Shown: positions 8,011 to 17,309, counted from the first letter of the stretch. The stretch is DNA of 64,000 nt from Chromatiaceae bacterium (GCA_024235175.1 JACKMX010000002.1:1-64000), one strand, 5' to 3'. Notes: generated by a model from the sequence alone, not told the origin. A program made the numbers and translations.

Positions 8011-10152
8011 TCAAAGAGCGAGTCGACTCAGCAGCAGCTGCCGGCCGCTGCGGATCCATTGATCGGCCAAAGGCTCTGCGCCATGCTCGAAGCGTACATA
8101 GGCACGCTGGCCGACGCCGCTGACCGGGAGGTCCTCAGGTAGTTCCAGATCCACCTGGAACACCTTTTCGGCGGCAGTCAATCCGCCATCCTCCGTGGGC
8201 TTGACCGCGATTGTTCCCCCGCCTGCCGCGCCCAAGGCGCGGCTCGGCAATGCGGTGCTGCCTCCCGGCGTCTCCCGCAGAACACTGGACTGCACGGCTT
8301 CGCCCAGACGTTCGGCCAGTCTCACCTCCACCCGCTCCACTCTCCGGCGCACCAGCCCGATGGAAGCCTGGGGAACAACAGTTCTTACGATCATACCCCC
8401 CGGATTTATCACATATCCGATCAGCTCCCCCTGGCGAAAATGACGGCCCAGGATGCGCTGTGCTTCCGGCAGCACGAAAACACCCCCCGTTTCGCTCTTC
8501 ACCAGCAGCGTCGCTGCCTGCTCCTGAAGCTGTGCCAATTCTGATGCGATGGTGGCTATTTCGTCCCGGGTTATTGCCGAAGAGACACGGTTGGTCAGGC
8601 GCTCAGACGCGGCGCGGATCTCCAGCTCCCGGTGCCTGGCTTCAAGCACTTTGATGCGCGTCTCCAGTGGCGATGCACGCATACGTAAAATCGGCGTACC
8701 CGCATTGACCTTCTCTCCCGGCTTTACCAGCAACTCGCTGACGAAACCGTCTGTACCTGCGTATAGACGGGCCTGATCGGATACCCAGACCACACCTTCG
8801 GCGTTGGTCGTCAGGGCCACCGGAGAGAAGATGAGTGAGGCCGAAACTACGGCGGCGAACAGCGCCGATATCATGGACGCGCGCACCCGCCTTCCTGTCA
8901 ACGCCGCTCCGGTCATCAGATAGCGGAGCGCGCGGAACAGCGGCATGACTATCTGCATGGCAACCGCCCAGCATCCCAGCGCAACGCCCACGAAGAGGTA
9001 CTGTTGCGCCAGAAACAGCACGATCGCCACCAGTACGGTCATGCGGTAGAGAAATGCCGCCAACCCGTAAACAACGAACCAGGCCGGTTCCCCCGGTGCG
9101 GTTACCGGTGAACGCACCTGAGCCACACCAAACAGGTATCGCTGTATCAGAAAGAGATAGTAGCGACTGGCCCGCGAAGAGAGGTTGGGGATCTCGATGA
9201 GATCCTGCAGCATGTGATAACCATCGAATTTCAACAGCGGATTGGCATTGAATAACAGCGTCGATACGCTGCCGATCAGCATGGCATTGAGTGCCAGATC
9301 CTTCACCAGCCCTGGCTCAACCGACAACCAGACAAACAGCGCAAGCGCAGCCAGGAACAGCTCCACCATAATACCCACGGCGGCAACCAGCACACGTTTG
9401 TGCCGGTCACGGAAACTCCAGGCAGCGGATGCATCCACGTACGGAACCGGCGCCAGCACCAGCAGCGTGATGCCCATTTCGTGAACTTCGCCGCCCCACA
9501 CCTTTACCGCAAAGGCATGCGCGAACTCGTGTACTGTTTTGATACACCAGAACACCGCCAGCATCAGGATCAGATTCGACGGTGAAAGTATGCCCGGATC
9601 GACCGCCAGAGTGATGCTCTGAAAGTTGGTCAGAGCCAGCAGAGCGGCGAATCCCACCAGGAGCAGCCAAAGCAGCACTCCGGCTCTTGTAAACAGGGGA
9701 GTTACCCAGGGCAGCAATCGATTCAGCAGGCGATCCGGATCGAGCAACGGAAAACGGATGGAGAGCGGGTTCATGACGGCACGCTGCAGCCGCAACCGCC
9801 GATCATGCTGAAACCGTTTGAAGAAGTCTCTGGCTTCGGAAGGCAGATCGCTGCGCATTGCGTCGATGGCTGAGAGTTGGGTCAGCAGCAACATGGCCTC
9901 TTCCTGCGTCAGCCTCTGCTCCTCTCCATCATTTATTCTGCTCAGGATCTGCTCCACGCTGAGCTGTCCATCCAGGCGTCCGATCAGCTCGTAGGCTTCC
10001 GTATTGAAACGAAGATAGCGTCCGTTGGACTCGTCGCGCAGCACGTACCAGCGTTCACCGCGGTAGATTTGAGGGCAGGTGTGAATATGCTGGCGCAGCT
10101 GCGGCTTGAGCCCGGCAATCAACGGCCAGTTCTGGTGCGTCGTCTGTGACAT
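8011..10152 (-). CDS. PqqD-like / M50 site-2 protease / HlyD fusion membrane protein
   Basis: 713 aa from the ATG at 10152. This start lies 19 bases after the upstream stop. An in-frame ATG at 10221 would overlap the upstream gene by 50 bases and lacks an SD. Residues ~25-100 resemble a PqqD-like winged-helix domain (YVLRDESNGRYLRFN, AYELIGRLDG). The membrane core has the M50 zinc motif HEFAH at residues 208-212 and the second motif NPLLKFDGYH at ~304-313, between several hydrophobic helices. After the last membrane segment, residues ~460-700 carry a lipoyl/HlyD-like adaptor with a coiled-coil stretch. Inference: an intramembrane protease fused to an export adaptor that may recognise or clip the giant neighbour protein. 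PqqD-like folds act as peptide-recognition elements in RiPP systems. Catalytic activity is predicted from motifs only. Confidence 0.8.
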   Translation of the reverse strand: MSQTTHQNWPLIAGLKPQLRQHIHTCPQIYRGERWYVLRDESNGRYLRFNTEAYELIGRLDGQLSVEQILSRINDGEEQRLTQEEAMLLLTQLSAIDAMRSDLPSEARDFFKRFQHDRRLRLQRAVMNPLSIRFPLLDPDRLLNRLLPWVTPLFTRAGVLLWLLLVGFAALLALTNFQSITLAVDPGILSPSNLILMLAVFWCIKTVHEFAHAFAVKVWGGEVHEMGITLLVLAPVPYVDASAAWSFRDRHKRVLVAAVGIMVELFLAALALFVWLSVEPGLVKDLALNAMLIGSVSTLLFNANPLLKFDGYHMLQDLIEIPNLSSRASRYYLFLIQRYLFGVAQVRSPVTAPGEPAWFVVYGLAAFLYRMTVLVAIVLFLAQQYLFVGVALGCWAVAMQIVMPLFRALRYLMTGAALTGRRVRASMISALFAAVVSASLIFSPVALTTNAEGVVWVSDQARLYAGTDGFVSELLVKPGEKVNAGTPILRMRASPLETRIKVLEARHRELEIRAASERLTNRVSSAITRDEIATIASELAQLQEQAATLLVKSETGGVFVLPEAQRILGRHFRQGELIGYVINPGGMIVRTVVPQASIGLVRRRVERVEVRLAERLGEAVQSSVLRETPGGSTALPSRALGAAGGGTIAVKPTEDGGLTAAEKVFQVDLELPEDLPVSGVGQRAYVRFEHGAEPLADQWIRSGRQLLLSRLAL

Positions 10153-10171
10153 CTCCGCCAGCCCGCTTAAT

Positions 10172-12085
10172 TCAGAGTCCCAGGGACCAGAGCCAGAGAC
10201 GTATGCGATCGAACAGCTCATGGGTCCAGATCCAGAGCAGATCGCGTTGCCCGATCCCTATTTTTGCAACGCCGCGCATACCCGGCCGCAGCAGTGGGGA
10301 GTGTTCAACCAGCGAGGCTTCGACCTTGAAAAAGTTCCGCCCCTCGCCCGACTCCGCCACCGGCACAACCTGATCCACATTTATTTTGAACGAGGATTGC
10401 GGCAGCGCGGCAACTACAAGATTTCCCTGTTTGCCCTGTTCCATCCCGGCCACATCATGCTCATCCACCTCGAGTACAACCCGGTAGCTGTCCAACGGCG
10501 CCACTTCGAACAGAACCTGGCCGGTCTCCACCGGCGAGCCAAGGGACTGACTGAGGTCTCCGCTGATCAATATGCCGTCAAACGGCGCATGCAGTTGGGT
10601 ACGGCCGATCTTCTCCTGCACCAGTTCCAGCTCCGCATCCACCTGCTCGATGCGTACTCGCAGTATGCTCAGCTCTGTACGATCACGTTTCGCCAGCGCC
10701 TCCTGGTACTCCTTCTCAATCTTGTTGCGTTCGCTCTGCCACTTCTGAGCTTCGAGCTTCAGATTGCTGTCATCCAGTGACGCAATCAGCTGGCCGGCTC
10801 TGACGATATCACCTGCCCGTACCTGTGCATCCTTGATGAACCCAGCCTGCGGCGCCACCAATATCTGCCGGACGGCCCCTTCTATGCCGGCAGGCGCGGT
10901 TACCTTATAGGTTCCGGGAACAGCGGAAAGTGCGCCAATCAGTGCAATCAGAGCCAATATTGTCAGTTTGAGCCCGAGCATCGATGGGCCCAGCAGCTTG
11001 CGAACAGAACCGGACAGGCCCTCGGCGCCTCTGGAAAAGAGCGCGCGCTCCTCGCGCCGTTTCAGTTCAAGCGCGGGACCGATGACCCTGGCCAGGGATT
11101 CGCATCTCGCCATAGTGCGGTCTTCGAACGGCTGATCCGATCCTCTCTCCAGCGTCACCGCACCTACGCAGCCACTGCGGCCGGGCAGCGGCAGCGTCAG
11201 TATCGAACCACTGCCCTTTTGTTCCGACAGCTCCGCGTGAGCGCGCAGGAGCAGCGACTTATCACCTGGAATACCGGGATAGATGAGCGTATTGGACTGA
11301 TCGAGCGCCTCCTCCATTGCCGCTTCAATTCTGCGCACCATTTGAGTCCGCGCATCAAAGCCGGCAACATGTGACAACGCCTCAAGCCGCATTGTCAGCC
11401 CCTTGCGAAAACCGATGCTGACCCGTTCGCAGGAAAAGATTTCGGCCAGCCGGTTCACCGCCTCCATCGCCGCCGCTTTGGATGCCGAATGGCTGAGGAT
11501 CGCCGCCATGATCTCGACGCTGTAGGCACCGCCTTCCTGTTGCGCCGACAATTGCCAGTCGGCCAGCGACTCCATCCATAATCCACCCCACTGGAGGAGT
11601 TGCAGCACCGCATGCTGCTGCGCTTCGGAGCGCGTGGAGATCATCGCCGAAACAACGGCGGCCGGCCGGCCGTCCAGCAGCAGTGGGCAGGAGATCAAAT
11701 CACACCTGCGTTGGCCTCCGGGGCCATACTGCTGACTTGAAAGCACCTTACCCCGGCCTGCTTTGAGTGCCATGGCTGCAGCCTGCTGCAGCTGTTCCAT
11801 GCCCTCACCCTCACCCGGCCAGTTGGCGATCAGTTCACCGGGCGTTTCCCCGCCCACTGAGAGATAGAGGTTGCCGCGGATAATCCCTGCCACCATCCTG
11901 CACTGCCAGGCAAGCCAACGCTGGGCCAGCTCTGGGGAGAGAGCATGGGGCATGGTACGCTTTCTGTCGGGGCGCTCGCGTCGGCTGTCAGGCACTACAA
12001 CGGCAGCGGTTGGAGTAAAATTGTCCGATTGCGTTGCAGCACCATCCAGCTTCGAGTCGATTGCGGCTGCAGTATTTGCCTGCAT
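10172..12085 (-). CDS. GAF-domain HlyD-family membrane adaptor
   Basis: 637 aa. Residues ~60-175 form a GAF-like segment and ~185-340 a clearer GAF domain (SVEIMAAILSHS, GCVGAVTLERG). A single transmembrane helix at ~370-390 is followed by a lipoyl half (ISLDDS-type region at ~400-440), a coiled coil (~440-495), the second lipoyl half (LHAPFDGILISGD) and a beta-barrel. The GAF part should lie in the cytoplasm and the adaptor in the periplasm, so this may be an adaptor gated or tuned by a cytosolic signal (inference). It is the first gene of the adhesin secretion cluster. ATG at 12085 has no convincing SD; ATG at 11953 is a possible alternative start. The gene is divergent from the Slp-like lipoprotein genes across a short shared promoter region. 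Confidence 0.78.
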   Translation of the reverse strand: MQANTAAAIDSKLDGAATQSDNFTPTAAVVVPDSRRERPDRKRTMPHALSPELAQRWLAWQCRMVAGIIRGNLYLSVGGETPGELIANWPGEGEGMEQLQQAAAMALKAGRGKVLSSQQYGPGGQRRCDLISCPLLLDGRPAAVVSAMISTRSEAQQHAVLQLLQWGGLWMESLADWQLSAQQEGGAYSVEIMAAILSHSASKAAAMEAVNRLAEIFSCERVSIGFRKGLTMRLEALSHVAGFDARTQMVRRIEAAMEEALDQSNTLIYPGIPGDKSLLLRAHAELSEQKGSGSILTLPLPGRSGCVGAVTLERGSDQPFEDRTMARCESLARVIGPALELKRREERALFSRGAEGLSGSVRKLLGPSMLGLKLTILALIALIGALSAVPGTYKVTAPAGIEGAVRQILVAPQAGFIKDAQVRAGDIVRAGQLIASLDDSNLKLEAQKWQSERNKIEKEYQEALAKRDRTELSILRVRIEQVDAELELVQEKIGRTQLHAPFDGILISGDLSQSLGSPVETGQVLFEVAPLDSYRVVLEVDEHDVAGMEQGKQGNLVVAALPQSSFKINVDQVVPVAESGEGRNFFKVEASLVEHSPLLRPGMRGVAKIGIGQRDLLWIWTHELFDRIRLWLWSLGL

Positions 12086-12267
12086 GGTTGAGTCGAATAT
12101 CCGGTTATTGTTGTCACTAGATGTCGACCGCGGTGGAGGAAACTTAAACCCGGATGGAAATCCGGAAGCGATTGGCGCAATCTTAACCCACTGTCGAAAT
12201 TAGCGTTTTAACAGTGATTTACCCGTTCCCGGGAACAGCGTTTTCGATTGGATGTCTAGGAGTGATG

Positions 12268-12813
12268 ATGTTTATACCTGATTCAAAGCTCAAACTTCTC
12301 CTGCCGGCGTGTACCCTGGTTGCCGTTATGGCGGGCTGCGCCTCGAACATTCCGGAAATGATAAGAAAGGGCCCGGCCGCGGAGATCGGGATACCGGAAG
12401 TTCAGCTGAACCCCAAGAGTTTTACCGGCTCCCGGGTACGCTGGGGCGGCAATATCGTCTCTGTGGAAAACTTCAAAACATATACGCTGGTGGAGGTTCT
12501 GGGACGTCCACTCTCGGAACAGGGGAAACCGGATATTGGGTCGAGGAGCAAGGGCCGATTCCTGGCAAAATTATCCGGCTTTCTGGATCCCGAGGAGTAT
12601 CCGAAGGGACGGCTGCTGTCGGTGACCGGTACCTTGTCCGCAAACATCCGCAAGCCCATTGGCAAATATCTTTACGACTACCCGGTGATCGAAGCGGAAG
12701 CCCGTTACCTGTGGCCGGAAGAAGAGCCATATTACCCCCCCTACCCCTATTATCGGGATCCATTTTTCCACCCCTGGTATCCTTATGGGTACAGGTACCC
12801 TTACTGGTGGTAA
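12268..12813 (+). CDS. Slp-family outer-membrane lipoprotein with Tyr/Pro-rich tail
   Basis: 181 aa from the second of two adjacent ATGs (12268), which has AGGAG five bases upstream. A lipoprotein signal peptide with lipobox MAGC at ~22-25 predicts a lipidated Cys. The middle resembles the Slp family (starvation lipoprotein): a repeated pattern of VRWGGNIVSVEN, GRPLSEQGKPD and GRFLAKLSGFLDPEEY, seen in the next gene as well. The last ~30 residues are unusually rich in Tyr, Pro and Trp (YYPPYPYYRDPFF). Function is unknown; Slp of E. coli is a stress and stationary-phase outer-membrane lipoprotein. It probably forms a two-gene operon with the paralogue 34 bases downstream. Confidence 0.8.
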   Translation: MFIPDSKLKLLLPACTLVAVMAGCASNIPEMIRKGPAAEIGIPEVQLNPKSFTGSRVRWGGNIVSVENFKTYTLVEVLGRPLSEQGKPDIGSRSKGRFLAKLSGFLDPEEYPKGRLLSVTGTLSANIRKPIGKYLYDYPVIEAEARYLWPEEEPYYPPYPYYRDPFFHPWYPYGYRYPYWW

Positions 12814-12846
12814 TCTATCCGCACCAGTCGGTGTAAGGAGCGTCAG

Positions 12847-13377
12847 ATGAAAACCGGAAGTGCGCTGATACTCATTTCGACACTACTGCTTGCCTCAGCC
12901 TGCAGCACCCTGGAGCCATATCCGGAAGCAGGAATCCGGTCCATTACCCCGGATCAGGTTTCCCGCCTCAAAAGCTCCCCGGACTCGGCCATGTTAGAAT
13001 GGGGGGGCGTAATCGTCGCCCTGGAAAACCTGAAGCAGAGCACCGAACTTCAGATTATCGCCTACCCGCTTGCACGGAATGGCCGGCCGGATACAGATGA
13101 GCCGCCTGTGGGACGTTTTATCGCGGTGAGTGCGGGTTATCTGGAATCAGGAGATTACGCCCGCGGTCGTCAGGTGACGGTCACTGGGGAGATCGACCGT
13201 CTGCGGGAGGGGAAAGTGGGTCAGGCGGATTATCTCTTTCCGGTTTTGCTCACACAGAAGATACAACTCTGGCCACAGCAATATGGTGCCACTGTCACAC
13301 CCAGATTCAATTTCGGGCTCAGCGTCGGATCGGGCGGCAGCACACGCGGTGGCGTGGGAGTCGGCATCGGCTTCTAA
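12847..13377 (+). CDS. Slp-family outer-membrane lipoprotein
   Basis: 176 aa. GTAAGGAG lies a few bases before the ATG. A lipoprotein signal peptide with lipobox ASAC at ~16-19 is followed by an Slp-type domain (MLEWGGVIVALEN, YPLARNGRPDTDEPPVGRF, GYLESGDYARGRQVTVTG). The C-terminus is Gly/Ser-rich and ends in VGVGIGF, unlike the Tyr/Pro tail of the upstream paralogue. The pair looks like a tandem duplication that has diverged at the tails. Role unknown; envelope location predicted. Confidence 0.82.
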   Translation: MKTGSALILISTLLLASACSTLEPYPEAGIRSITPDQVSRLKSSPDSAMLEWGGVIVALENLKQSTELQIIAYPLARNGRPDTDEPPVGRFIAVSAGYLESGDYARGRQVTVTGEIDRLREGKVGQADYLFPVLLTQKIQLWPQQYGATVTPRFNFGLSVGSGGSTRGGVGVGIGF

Positions 13378-13441
13378 TTGCCCAACTCCGTCAGGCTGGT
13401 ACAGCAACCGCTAAAACCCCGTGCTTAAAAAACAAAACGAT

Positions 13442-13518
13442 GTAGGTTGGGTTAGGCGCGCATCCCACTGGACTGCTAAGATATTTACAGATTATAAGCG
13501 CGCCGTATAACCCAACAA
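13442..13518. repeat. Inverted repeat GTTGGGTTAGGCGCG ... CGCGCC..ATAACCCAAC
   Basis: Imperfect palindrome in the gap between the convergent lipoprotein and DUF5658 genes. The sequence TAGGTTGGGTTA plus a GC-rich step is typical of dispersed palindromic repeats in gammaproteobacteria. It may also act as a two-way transcription stop. Confidence 0.6.
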
Positions 13519-13560
13519 TTTCAACTGAAAGTTTGCACGGATGAGCGTTCAGAGCCGCTG

Positions 13561-13893
13561 TCAGCCAGTCAACAGCAGCCTGTTGAAAGCATCGAAGTGA
13601 AAAGTCAGGACGTAACAGTAGGCGGTAAAACAGAAGAAGATCGAGATCACGGCCAATCCGCTGTCCCGGCAACGCCATAACAACAGAATACCAAGACAGA
13701 CCAGTAACATTTTGACCGATATGAAGAGTACAGGATCGTTAGTGAGTAACAGATCCATCAATGGATTGGCCTCTGTGAAACGGCCGGTCTCTATCCATAC
13801 TATGGTCAGAACCCCATCGATTGCATTCAGCATAACCAAAGCGATGACCATGCCCCTCAACCAGCGATAATGTTCCCGTGTTCCGATAACCAT
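13561..13893 (-). CDS. DUF5658 family membrane protein
   Basis: 110 aa with three or four predicted membrane helices (~14-32, ~55-75, ~80-100). The pattern LNAIDGVLTIVWIETGRFTEANPLMDLLL matches the DUF5658 family, known only as small membrane proteins. The ATG at 13893 is preceded by a GGTGGGG stretch. Function unknown. Confidence 0.7.
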   Translation of the reverse strand: MVIGTREHYRWLRGMVIALVMLNAIDGVLTIVWIETGRFTEANPLMDLLLTNDPVLFISVKMLLVCLGILLLWRCRDSGLAVISIFFCFTAYCYVLTFHFDAFNRLLLTG

Positions 13894-14187
13894 AGCCCCA
13901 CCAACAACAATTCAGATCATCAATACAACGTGCTACCACTCCTCCCGATGACTGCATTAGAGTCGTTGATGCAGACTGGCTTTCGGCAATAATATTAGAG
14001 GCCCTCCCTAACCGTTGATCGCCGGTTAAAAAATCCACTGCACTTTTCAAGCCATTTCTGACTTTTTATTTAAAAACATGTTGTTAACAGGGTAGTATTT
14101 AACCGACTAGGCCGGTTTGTAAAATATGCCGACAAATGAGTTTGGGCTCACAGGATGCCCGGTTTCCGCGCACAAAGTTAAGTCGAC
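13894..14187. other. Intergenic region without a recognised gene
   Basis: Gap between the starts of the DUF5658 gene and the end of glycerate kinase. AT-rich around 14060-14110. I see no gene and no strong terminator or repeat in it; it should hold the DUF5658 promoter. Confidence 0.5.
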
Positions 14188-15450
14188 TTACTCGAACTCG
14201 TGGTTATGACTCTTTGCGATACGCATACCGATCATCAGATCCATCACATTGGTTCCGGTGGGGCCGGTCTGGATGAGGTCGCCGCTGGCGGCAAGCAGCG
14301 AGCCAGAGTCGGCAGCGGCCAGCGACCTGTCGGGATCGAATCCCCGCCGTCTGGCCCGTCCAAGCGTACCGCCATCGACCAGCGCGCCGGCATCCTCTCC
14401 TGGACCGTCACTGCCATCCGTGCCGGCGGAGAGAAAGAGGATATCGTCGGATCCCTCGATCACAGTGGCAGCCGAGAGCGCCAGATGCTGGTTGCGCCCG
14501 CCACGCCCCGGACTTTCCGGCAGCAGAACGCTGGGCTCACCGCCCCATACATAGACGCCGGGCAGGCTGTCCATAAGTTCCAGCGCCAGACGTCGTCCTG
14601 CATTCTCCGCGGTTGCGTTGATAAAGGCATGGCTGACCTGCGTCTCGTAGCCAAGCGCCCTGGCTGCCTGTGCGGCAGCCTCCCGCGCATCGTGCAGACT
14701 GGCGACGATGTGCAGATCCACATCAGGTGCGACAGCAAGCTGATCCGTATCGATTGGCAGCGTCAAAGCAGTTATCCAGTGGGGTAACCGTAATGAGCCG
14801 GGCGCCTCCTCATTGCCCTGCTCGGCCACCAGCAGACCCGAACCGATAACCGCCGGGTCGTCCCAGCGCACGTCGGAAATAAGCAACCCGGTCACTTTGC
14901 GCTCTCCGATATGGCGCAACAGCCCGCCGCCTTTTATCGCGGAGATCGACTTGCGCACCCGGTTCATCTTCTCAATGGAAAAGCCGCTGCCCAGCAGCCA
15001 CTGGTTGACGCGTCTCAGGTCATCGAGCCCGATGCCCGGATGCAGCACCTCGACCAGGCTTGAGGCGCCGCCTGAAATCAGAAAAAGGAGATCCCTGTCC
15101 GGAGGCAGCTGGGACAGGAAGTCGATCAGCGCCCTGCCCGCCTCCAGGCTGCCTGAATCGGGAAGCGGGTGGCCTCCCTCCATCGTCATCAATCTCCGGG
15201 CCTCAAGCGCGGGACGGTCAAGATGCCCGGGTTTGGAGATCACCAGCCCGTCGAGCAGAGTCCCGCCCAGAGCATCAATCGCCCCCTGCGCCATCGCACC
15301 GGCCGCCTTGCCAAGCGCCACCAGCGAGCAATTTTGCCCCATTGGATGCTGTGCAAGATATCCGGCTACGGCGGTGCGGCCGTCCACGGCGGCCACGCCG
15401 GCATTAAATATCCGCAGCAGTTCGCTGCGCGCCTCCCGAATAGTTTTCAT
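14188..15450 (-). CDS. Glycerate 2-kinase (MOFRL/DUF4147 family)
   Basis: 420 aa, the usual length for class II glycerate kinases (GckA/TtuD type). The N-terminal DUF4147 domain has ALGKAAGAMA, GGHPLPDSGSL, FLISGGASSL and KMNRVRKSISAIKGGGLL. The C-terminal MOFRL domain has GGEPSVLLPE, GRGGRNQHLALSAA and FLSAGTDGSDGPGEDAGA. It phosphorylates D-glycerate to 2-phosphoglycerate in the cytoplasm, feeding glyoxylate, serine or photorespiratory carbon into glycolysis. It stands alone here, with no tartronate-semialdehyde reductase beside it. A GGGGTG stretch precedes the ATG. Confidence 0.9.
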   Translation of the reverse strand: MKTIREARSELLRIFNAGVAAVDGRTAVAGYLAQHPMGQNCSLVALGKAAGAMAQGAIDALGGTLLDGLVISKPGHLDRPALEARRLMTMEGGHPLPDSGSLEAGRALIDFLSQLPPDRDLLFLISGGASSLVEVLHPGIGLDDLRRVNQWLLGSGFSIEKMNRVRKSISAIKGGGLLRHIGERKVTGLLISDVRWDDPAVIGSGLLVAEQGNEEAPGSLRLPHWITALTLPIDTDQLAVAPDVDLHIVASLHDAREAAAQAARALGYETQVSHAFINATAENAGRRLALELMDSLPGVYVWGGEPSVLLPESPGRGGRNQHLALSAATVIEGSDDILFLSAGTDGSDGPGEDAGALVDGGTLGRARRRGFDPDRSLAAADSGSLLAASGDLIQTGPTGTNVMDLMIGMRIAKSHNHEFE

Positions 15451-15671
15451 TTCACCCCGTCCAGGCCCTGCGGTTGAACAGTTTCAACCCGTTGCAGGGA
15501 GTATACGTACTTGGGGGGATGGGGAGAACCGGACGACTGCGGAAACAGCGAAGGGTAAGAGAAAGGTGTTCAGGTTCAGAGAGAGATGCTGTCCCGCAGC
15601 CGGGTAAACCCGAGCTGCAGAACAGCGGTTTCAGTTATTATCCATTTTCCTCCCGGCATTAAACCAGGGAA

Positions 15672-17309
15672 TCAACGTATCTTGAACGCGCTCAACAGTG
15701 ACTGAAGTTCGCCGCCCAGCTGGGAGAGCTTGCGGGTGGCTTCATTTACCCGGCAGCTGGAATCCGTGGCCTGCCGCGACAACTCGGAGATGTGTACAAT
15801 GTTCTGGTCTATCTCCTGCGCCACCGTGGACTGCTCTTCCGCAGCCCCCGCGATCTGGGTATTCATATCCATGATCACATTGACCGAACCGACGATCTTC
15901 ATCAGGGATTCGGCCGACTTTTGCACGGTTCCCACGGTGGAACCCGCGGTGCCGCTGCCCTTCTCCATCGCTTTTACCGCCCGCTGGCTTCCCTCCTGTA
16001 GACGCTCGATCATTTTCTGGATCTCCTGGGTCGACTCCTGGGTCCGGCTTGCCAGCGTGCGAACTTCATCCGCAACCACTGCAAAACCCCTGCCCTGCTC
16101 TCCCGCCCGGGCTGCCTCGATGGCCGCATTCAGTGCCAGCAGGTTGGTCTGCTCCGCGATACCTCGGATCACATCCAGCACCGATCCGATATTGTCACTT
16201 TGCGTCTGGAGTTGGTTGATCACCTCCGCCGCCTCATTAACCTCTTCGGCCAGCAGCCCGATCGCCTGCGTGGTCTGCCCCATCGTGGCGTTGCCCGCGT
16301 TCGCTTCCTGATTTGCCTCGCCTGCGGATGCCGCTGCCGATTCAGCGCTTCTGGCTATCTCTTTCACCGTCGCCGCCATTTCGGTTACTGCCGTGGCAAC
16401 CTGCTGGGTCTCCTCCTGTTGCCGGCTTATCCGTTTCTGACTCTCCTCACTGACGGCAGAGAGTTCACCGGAAGCCTCCTCCAGCTGTCGGCTGGCATTC
16501 TCCACCTTGGTAATGACCCGCTGGATGTTATCCACAAACGAGTTGAACGCGGCGGCCAGGCTGCTTACCTCATCATGGCCTCTCTGTTCGAGTCGTTTAC
16601 TGAGATCCCCGTTTCCGCTGGCTATATCCTGCAGCGCGCCGGTTGTCATTTTCAACGGGGTGCATATGCTTCTCTCGATCAGGAATGCAACCGACAGCAA
16701 CAACAGCAGCGCAACAAATGCGATACCGCCGACCATCGATGCGCTTCTCCAGAAAAGTGCATCCACATCGTCCACATAGATGCCAGAGCCAATGACCCAG
16801 CCCCAGGGAGCGAACCCTTTGACATAGGAGATCTTGGCAATAGGTTGTTCCGATCCGGGCTTGGGCCAAAGGTATGGAACAATGCCTTCGCCGTTGGCCT
16901 TCACCACTTTAACGAATTCGCTGAATATTCGTTTACCCGATGAATCCTCAAAGCCGGAGAGATCCTTGCCATTCAAGGCCGGCTTGATCGGATGCATCAC
17001 TATGGTGGCGGACATATCATTGATCCAGTAATAATTTCCGCCATCGAACCTGATGTTCTCGATGGTCTTAAGGGCAGCCGTCCTGGCCGCCTCCATCTCC
17101 ATCTCGCCGGCAGTGGCGCGTGCATGAAAACTGGCAAGAATACTGTGGGCGGACTCCACCAGTTTCCTGGTCTGGGCCGCCCTCTCCTCCATCAATCCGG
17201 TTCTGGATTGCAACAGCGCGGTAAGGGTCGTTGCCGAGATGCCGAGTACAGCAACCGCGATCAACAACCAAAGCCGATGGGATATTTTAATGCGGCGAAA
17301 GAGGTTCAT
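15672..17309 (-). CDS. Methyl-accepting chemotaxis protein with Cache sensor
   Basis: 545 aa. TM1 at ~10-30; periplasmic single Cache domain at ~35-185 (NYYWINDMSATIVMHP, WGWVIGSGIYVDDVD); TM2 at ~190-212; HAMP at ~213-265; then the coiled-coil signalling domain with the conserved tip (IAEQTNLLALNAAIEAARAGEQGRGFAVVADEVRTLA region). It sends ligand occupancy to CheA/CheW. Cache domains of this type often bind small organic acids; the ligand here is unknown. No CheR-docking pentapeptide is seen at the C-terminus (FKIR). AGGG lies before the ATG, and a possible sigma-28 promoter lies ~55 bases upstream. Confidence 0.92.
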   Translation of the reverse strand: MNLFRRIKISHRLWLLIAVAVLGISATTLTALLQSRTGLMEERAAQTRKLVESAHSILASFHARATAGEMEMEAARTAALKTIENIRFDGGNYYWINDMSATIVMHPIKPALNGKDLSGFEDSSGKRIFSEFVKVVKANGEGIVPYLWPKPGSEQPIAKISYVKGFAPWGWVIGSGIYVDDVDALFWRSASMVGGIAFVALLLLLSVAFLIERSICTPLKMTTGALQDIASGNGDLSKRLEQRGHDEVSSLAAAFNSFVDNIQRVITKVENASRQLEEASGELSAVSEESQKRISRQQEETQQVATAVTEMAATVKEIARSAESAAASAGEANQEANAGNATMGQTTQAIGLLAEEVNEAAEVINQLQTQSDNIGSVLDVIRGIAEQTNLLALNAAIEAARAGEQGRGFAVVADEVRTLASRTQESTQEIQKMIERLQEGSQRAVKAMEKGSGTAGSTVGTVQKSAESLMKIVGSVNVIMDMNTQIAGAAEEQSTVAQEIDQNIVHISELSRQATDSSCRVNEATRKLSQLGGELQSLLSAFKIR

